From NCBI GenBank assembly GCA_050012355.1, contig JBEKHI010000359.1:1-8607 (forward strand): a DNA stretch of 8,607 bases, given 5' to 3'. Under the pieces are notes generated by a model. It was not told the origin of the DNA. It did not search any database and saw nothing but the letters and a program-made list of their open reading frames with translations. Every line of letters begins with the position of its first letter. Positions within the stretch are counted from its first letter, which is position 1. Below are positions 6,312-8,607 of this stretch, piece after piece. The position numbers and the translations under genes are program-made. The stretch comes from JBEKHI01 sp050012355 (lineage in GTDB: Bacteria; Actinomycetota; Actinomycetes; Streptosporangiales; Streptosporangiaceae).

Positions 6312-6341
6312 AGGATAAAGACCACTGTCCGCACCTGTTCA
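6312..6341 (-). promoter_or_regulatory. Promoter of the CBS-domain gene (leaderless)
   Basis: Read on the minus strand, TGAACA (6341-6336, four of six to TTGACA) is followed after 18 nt by TATCCT (6317-6312). The hexamer ends 6 nt before the GTG at 6305. The -10 hexamer and its distance to the start are identical to those at moaE. This predicts a leaderless transcript and supports the GTG as start. Confidence 0.5.
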
Positions 6342-6609
6342 CCGCTATCCGCGTCATCCCTCCAGCCGCCAGATCGTTTCTGCAGGGCGCATCCGGCCCG
6401 TTCAGAGCATCTCCACGCCATCCCGGCTAGCACACCTGGCCATCTCCGGGGCGGATGTGACGGGGGAAGAATCGCTATGCGCTGACGATGGCATTTAAGC
6501 GCCGGGGCAGCGATCATGGAAGGACTCGTCCAGCCGCCGTAGCGATTCCCAGCCAGGAATATGCTCTGCGGGACGGCCGGTTGCCGTTAGTGGGACGTTG
6601 ACAGCCGAG
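6342..6609. other. Non-coding stretch with no recognised gene
   Basis: Between the CBS gene and xdhC there are about 310 bp in all. Short ORFs on both strands here have arginine/proline-rich compositions typical of antisense reading in GC-rich DNA and match no family I know. No tRNA, CRISPR or strong terminator is visible. TATGCT at 6560-6565 could be a -10 for xdhC, but no matching -35 is seen, so I do not claim it. It may be a decayed gene or simply the xdhC upstream region. Confidence 0.5.
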
Positions 6610-6613
6610 GTGA
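6607..6613 (+). promoter_or_regulatory. Ribosome binding site GAGGTGA of xdhC, deciding the start
   Basis: GAGGTGA is close to the ideal anti-16S complement and lies 5 nt before the GTG at 6619. This fixes the xdhC start there rather than at the TTG 21 nt further upstream, which would place this site inside the coding region. Confidence 0.65.
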
Positions 6614-6618
6614 CGCAC

Positions 6619-7803
6619 GTGCGCGACATCCTGAACAGGATCACCAAGTGGTGGGAAGCCGACGAGAGCTTCGGCCTGGCCACGGTCACCCGTACGTACC
6701 GCAGCGCACCCCGGGACCCAGGCGCTGCGCTGGCCGTCTCGGCCGCCGATTACCACGAGGTGGTCGGCAGCGTATCCGGCGGGTGCGTGGAAGGCGCCGT
6801 CTACGAGTTGTCGCTCGACGTCTGCCGGACCGGTACGCCGGTGCTCCAGACCTACGGCGTCAGCGACGACGACGCCTTCGCCGTGGGTCTGACCTGCGGC
6901 GGGATCATCGACATCCTTGTCGAGCGAATCGATAAGGTTAGTTTCCCTGAGTTGGGTGAGATCGCCGCAGCCGTCGAGCGCGGCGAGCCGGTGGCGGTCG
7001 CGACCGTGATCTCGGGACCGGGCCAGGTCGGCGTGCGCCGCGTCATCTGGGGCCGTGACACCAACACGGACGCTGGCGAGGACGACTGGCACCACGGCGC
7101 ATCCGGCACGCTTGGCATGGCCCGGCTGGACGCCGCGGTCGACGACGACGTGCGCGGAATGCTGGCCCAGGGACTGACCGGCATCCGGCGGTACGGAGAG
7201 CACGGTGAGCGGCGCGGTGACGACCTCAGCGTGTTCGTGAACTCGTTTGCTCCCCCGCCCCGGATGCTGGTGTTCGGCGCGATTGACTTCGCCGCCGCCG
7301 TAGCCCGGACCGGAAAGTTCCTCGGCTATCACGTCACCGTGTGCGACGCCCGGAAGGTGTTTGCCACGGCGTCACGGTTTCCCGACGCGGACGAGGTAGT
7401 CGTCGACTGGCCGCACCGGTTCCTGGCCGGCACGGACGTGGACGCCAGGACCGTGATCTGCGTGCTCACCCACGACCCGAAGTTCGACGTTCCCCTGCTC
7501 GAGGTGGCGCTGCGCACCGCGGCCGGGTACATCGGCGCGATGGGTAGCCGACGCACCCATGACGACCGGCTGGCCCGGCTCCGCGAACGCGGCCTGACCG
7601 AGGAGGAACTCAGCCGCCTTCGGTCGCCGATCGGCCTGGACCTCGGGGCCCGGACACCCGAGGAGACGGCGGTGTCCATCGCGGCCGAGCTGATCCAGCT
7701 CCGCTGGGGCGGCACCGGCCAGGCCCTGACCAACACCGAGGGCCGGATCCATCACCAGCTCGCCCTCAGCCAGCAAGCCGGCGCCGACCGCACGACCGGC
7801 TAG
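6619..7803 (+). CDS. xdhC: XdhC/CoxI family molybdenum-hydroxylase maturation protein
   Basis: This 394-residue protein has both domains of the family. The N-terminal XdhC_CoxI domain carries ATVTRTYRSAPRDPGAAL (21-38), the signature SVSGGCVEGAVYEL (51-64) and LTCGG (91-95). A central linker (about 145-200) precedes the C-terminal Rossmann domain: PPPRMLVFGAIDFAAAVAR (212-230), VTVCDAR (239-245), THDPKFDVPLL (284-294), YIGAMGSRRTH (304-314) and SPIGLDLGARTPEETAVSIAAEL (336-358, split). Characterised XdhC proteins bind the molybdenum cofactor and promote its sulfuration and insertion into xanthine dehydrogenase; CoxI homologues occur in CO dehydrogenase clusters. This one therefore probably matures one or both hydroxylases encoded to its left. 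The GTG start is set by its SD and by the family N-terminus (M-R-D-I/V-L). No CoxD- or CoxE-like maturation gene is present in the window. Confidence 0.92.
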   Translation: MRDILNRITKWWEADESFGLATVTRTYRSAPRDPGAALAVSAADYHEVVGSVSGGCVEGAVYELSLDVCRTGTPVLQTYGVSDDDAFAVGLTCGGIIDILVERIDKVSFPELGEIAAAVERGEPVAVATVISGPGQVGVRRVIWGRDTNTDAGEDDWHHGASGTLGMARLDAAVDDDVRGMLAQGLTGIRRYGEHGERRGDDLSVFVNSFAPPPRMLVFGAIDFAAAVARTGKFLGYHVTVCDARKVFATASRFPDADEVVVDWPHRFLAGTDVDARTVICVLTHDPKFDVPLLEVALRTAAGYIGAMGSRRTHDDRLARLRERGLTEEELSRLRSPIGLDLGARTPEETAVSIAAELIQLRWGGTGQALTNTEGRIHHQLALSQQAGADRTTG

Positions 7804-7907
7804 GGCGCTGGCCGGGAAGGCAGGAGCTCCGGCATCCGGCTTCAAGTCAAGCCCGGTATCGGAGCACGCTGGGCTGCCGACGCGAAGCCGCCAACTGGGA
7901 GATTGTC

Positions 7908-7922
7908 GACCGAGCCTCGGTC
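7908..7922. repeat. Short perfect inverted repeat downstream of xdhC
   Basis: GACCGAG, one C, then CTCGGTC form a 7-bp perfect inverted repeat about 105 nt after the xdhC stop. Physically it could fold as a 5- or 6-bp stem with a small loop. It may be part of the xdhC 3' region or a protein-binding site; there is no T tract. Confidence 0.35.
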
Positions 7923-7939
7923 AGGGCACCGAACAACGT

Positions 7940-7970
7940 GGCAGGCCGCGCGCAGCCGACGCGGCCTGCC
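7940..7970 (+). terminator. GC-rich hairpin, probable terminator after xdhC
   Basis: GGCAGGCCGCG (7940-7950) and CGCGGCCTGCC (7960-7970) form a perfect 11-bp stem around a 9-nt loop. It lies 137 nt downstream of the xdhC stop and ahead of the next gene. It is followed by TCTTAGT rather than a run of T, as is common for actinobacterial terminators. The hairpin is symmetric, so it could work in either direction. Confidence 0.55.
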
Positions 7971-8066
7971 TCTTAGTGCCAAACCCGGTCGGCCCGGTCG
8001 AAGCGGCGGTACAGCTCTGCTACCTCCATCATGTGCGCTGGCCCGGTATCTGCCGCCGGGCGGATT

Positions 8067-8082
8067 ACCCTGACGTCAGGGT
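8067..8082. promoter_or_regulatory. Perfect 16-bp palindrome, candidate operator
   Basis: ACCCTGACGTCAGGGT is exactly self-complementary, and lies 4 bp before the SD of the following gene. A TAnnnT hexamer (TACCCT, 8066-8071) overlaps its left half, so a bound repressor could cover the -10 and the transcription start. The loopless symmetry favours a dimeric protein site over an RNA hairpin. Confidence 0.5.
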
Positions 8083-8086
8083 TAGC

Positions 8087-8093
8087 GAGGAGG
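8087..8093 (+). promoter_or_regulatory. Strong ribosome binding site GAGGAGG
   Basis: GAGGAGG lies 5 nt before the GTG at 8099 and fixes that start for a gene that runs off the right edge. Confidence 0.7.
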
Positions 8094-8098
8094 CGGCC

Positions 8099-8607
8099 GT
8101 GGAACCGGCGACGATAGATCGCATCCAGCGGATGATCGACGACGAGGCGGCGGAGCGTTTCCCCCCAGGCGCCGTGCCGCGGCTCGTGCTGCTGCACCAC
8201 GGTGACCACCCCGTGATCGAGCCGGGAGAACTGTACCTGTCGGTCACCGTCGGCCAGGATGGCGCGGCGCGGGACGCATGGCTGGAGGAACACGGGGACC
8301 GGCTGGAGGACTTCCGCGCGCAGCGGCTGCCCGAGGTCAAGGGGCTCGTGGTCACTACCGACGCCGCGGACTCCGCCGGCCGCCGCCCCGCCGCGGTCAT
8401 GATGATGGACGGCATCTCCCCGCTGGATCCGGGAGAGGACGAGCTCGCGCGCGGTCTCATCCCGGTGATGGCCCAGCTCGGACCCGTGGACCTGGCGACA
8501 CTGGACACGCTGATCATCGCGGGTATCGCGGCCAGCCGGGCGGAGGTCGCGCGCTGGGCTCTGGCCCGCATCCGCGAGCAGCCGACCTACGCGAAGCTCA
8601 GCGAGCG
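8099..8607 (+). CDS. Conserved actinobacterial protein with RHH-like C-terminal helices (3' end outside window)
   Basis: The first 169 residues are present and the frame is open to the right edge, so the C-terminus is unknown. The start is a GTG preceded by a strong SD. The N-terminal part (ERFPPGAVPRLVLLHHGDHPVIEPGELYLSVTV, residues about 20-51, split) looks like beta strands, followed by an acidic helix (AWLEEHGDRLEDFRAQRLPEV). Residues 120-160 read LIPVMAQLGPVDLATLDTLI then IAGIAASRAEVARWALARIRE. A two-helix unit with a turn before S-R-A-E is reminiscent of ribbon-helix-helix/CopG-type DNA-binding domains. I recall similar uncharacterised actinobacterial proteins with LGPVDLxTLDTL and SRAExxRWALARIRE, but no proven function. 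A perfect palindrome just upstream would fit autoregulation, which is inference. There is no visible link to the molybdenum genes. Confidence 0.75.
   Translation, partial: MEPATIDRIQRMIDDEAAERFPPGAVPRLVLLHHGDHPVIEPGELYLSVTVGQDGAARDAWLEEHGDRLEDFRAQRLPEVKGLVVTTDAADSAGRRPAAVMMMDGISPLDPGEDELARGLIPVMAQLGPVDLATLDTLIIAGIAASRAEVARWALARIREQPTYAKLSE

Noticed and set aside
6192..6517. Short ORFs on both strands upstream of xdhC
   Set aside because: Neither shows a convincing start signal or a known domain; one runs out of the CBS gene on the opposite strand.
6514..7332. 272-codon minus-strand ORF
   Set aside because: It is antisense to the clear XdhC/CoxI coding sequence and carries no family features.
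7372..7845. 157-codon minus-strand ORF
   Set aside because: It mirrors the XdhC Rossmann domain on the other strand; composition and lack of a start signal mark it as a shadow.
7804..7940. Possible tRNA or small RNA after xdhC
   Set aside because: There is no T-loop GTTCGAATC-like sequence, no acceptor-stem pairing and no cloverleaf; only short inverted repeats are visible.
7973..8571. Minus-strand ORFs of 106 and 168 codons
   Set aside because: They are antisense to the SD-preceded gene starting at 8099 and are Ser/Arg-rich without motifs.
1..8607. CRISPR array, insertion sequence or prophage
   Set aside because: No regularly spaced repeats, transposase motifs, terminal inverted repeats or phage genes were seen.

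Overview
The window looks like part of the chromosome of a high-GC actinobacterium. The coding regions are GC-rich with GC-rich third positions. Starts are a mix of ATG, GTG and possibly TTG. Some genes have strong Shine-Dalgarno (SD) sites and others look leaderless, and the protein families present (CO-dehydrogenase-type molybdenum hydroxylases, a group II truncated globin, CBS-pair and XdhC/CoxI proteins) are common in that group. No species can be named from the sequence alone.

Layout. (1) Bases 2-856 (+) are the C-terminal third of a CoxL-type large subunit that resembles form I, the true aerobic CO dehydrogenase. A small conserved protein (881-1105, +) follows it in the same frame. (2) Tail-to-tail with these, on the minus strand, is a compact M-S-L operon: FAD subunit (4834 to 3959), 2Fe-2S subunit (3959 to 3486) and molybdenum-cofactor large subunit (3476 to 1140). 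Gene boundaries overlap or nearly touch. The large subunit has the active-site loop AYRGPW, which is neither the form I CO dehydrogenase loop (AYxCSFR) nor the form II loop (AYRGAGR), so its substrate is uncertain. (3) An AT-rich divergent intergenic region (4835-4960) leads to a plus-strand moaE that is broken by a frameshift. (4) A group II truncated hemoglobin (5427-5891, +) overlaps tail-to-tail with a CBS-pair protein (6305 to 5778, -) that carries an unusual C-terminal extension. (5) After about 310 bp with no recognisable gene comes an XdhC/CoxI-type cofactor-maturation protein (6619-7803, +). (6) A 295-bp gap with two hairpin-forming repeats and a perfect 16-bp palindrome precedes a partial actinobacterial protein (8099 to the right edge, +) that has a strong SD and a helix pair resembling a ribbon-helix-helix domain.

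How it fits together: most of the window serves molybdenum hydroxylases. It encodes two different large subunits, the FAD and Fe-S electron-transfer subunits, a molybdopterin synthase gene (broken here) for cofactor synthesis, and an XdhC/CoxI protein for cofactor maturation. The globin and CBS protein sit inside this locus and could link it to gas or redox/adenylate sensing, but that is inference. Three of the genes (moaE, globin, CBS) share an actinobacterial -10-like hexamer ending exactly 6 nt before the start codon, which suggests leaderless transcripts.
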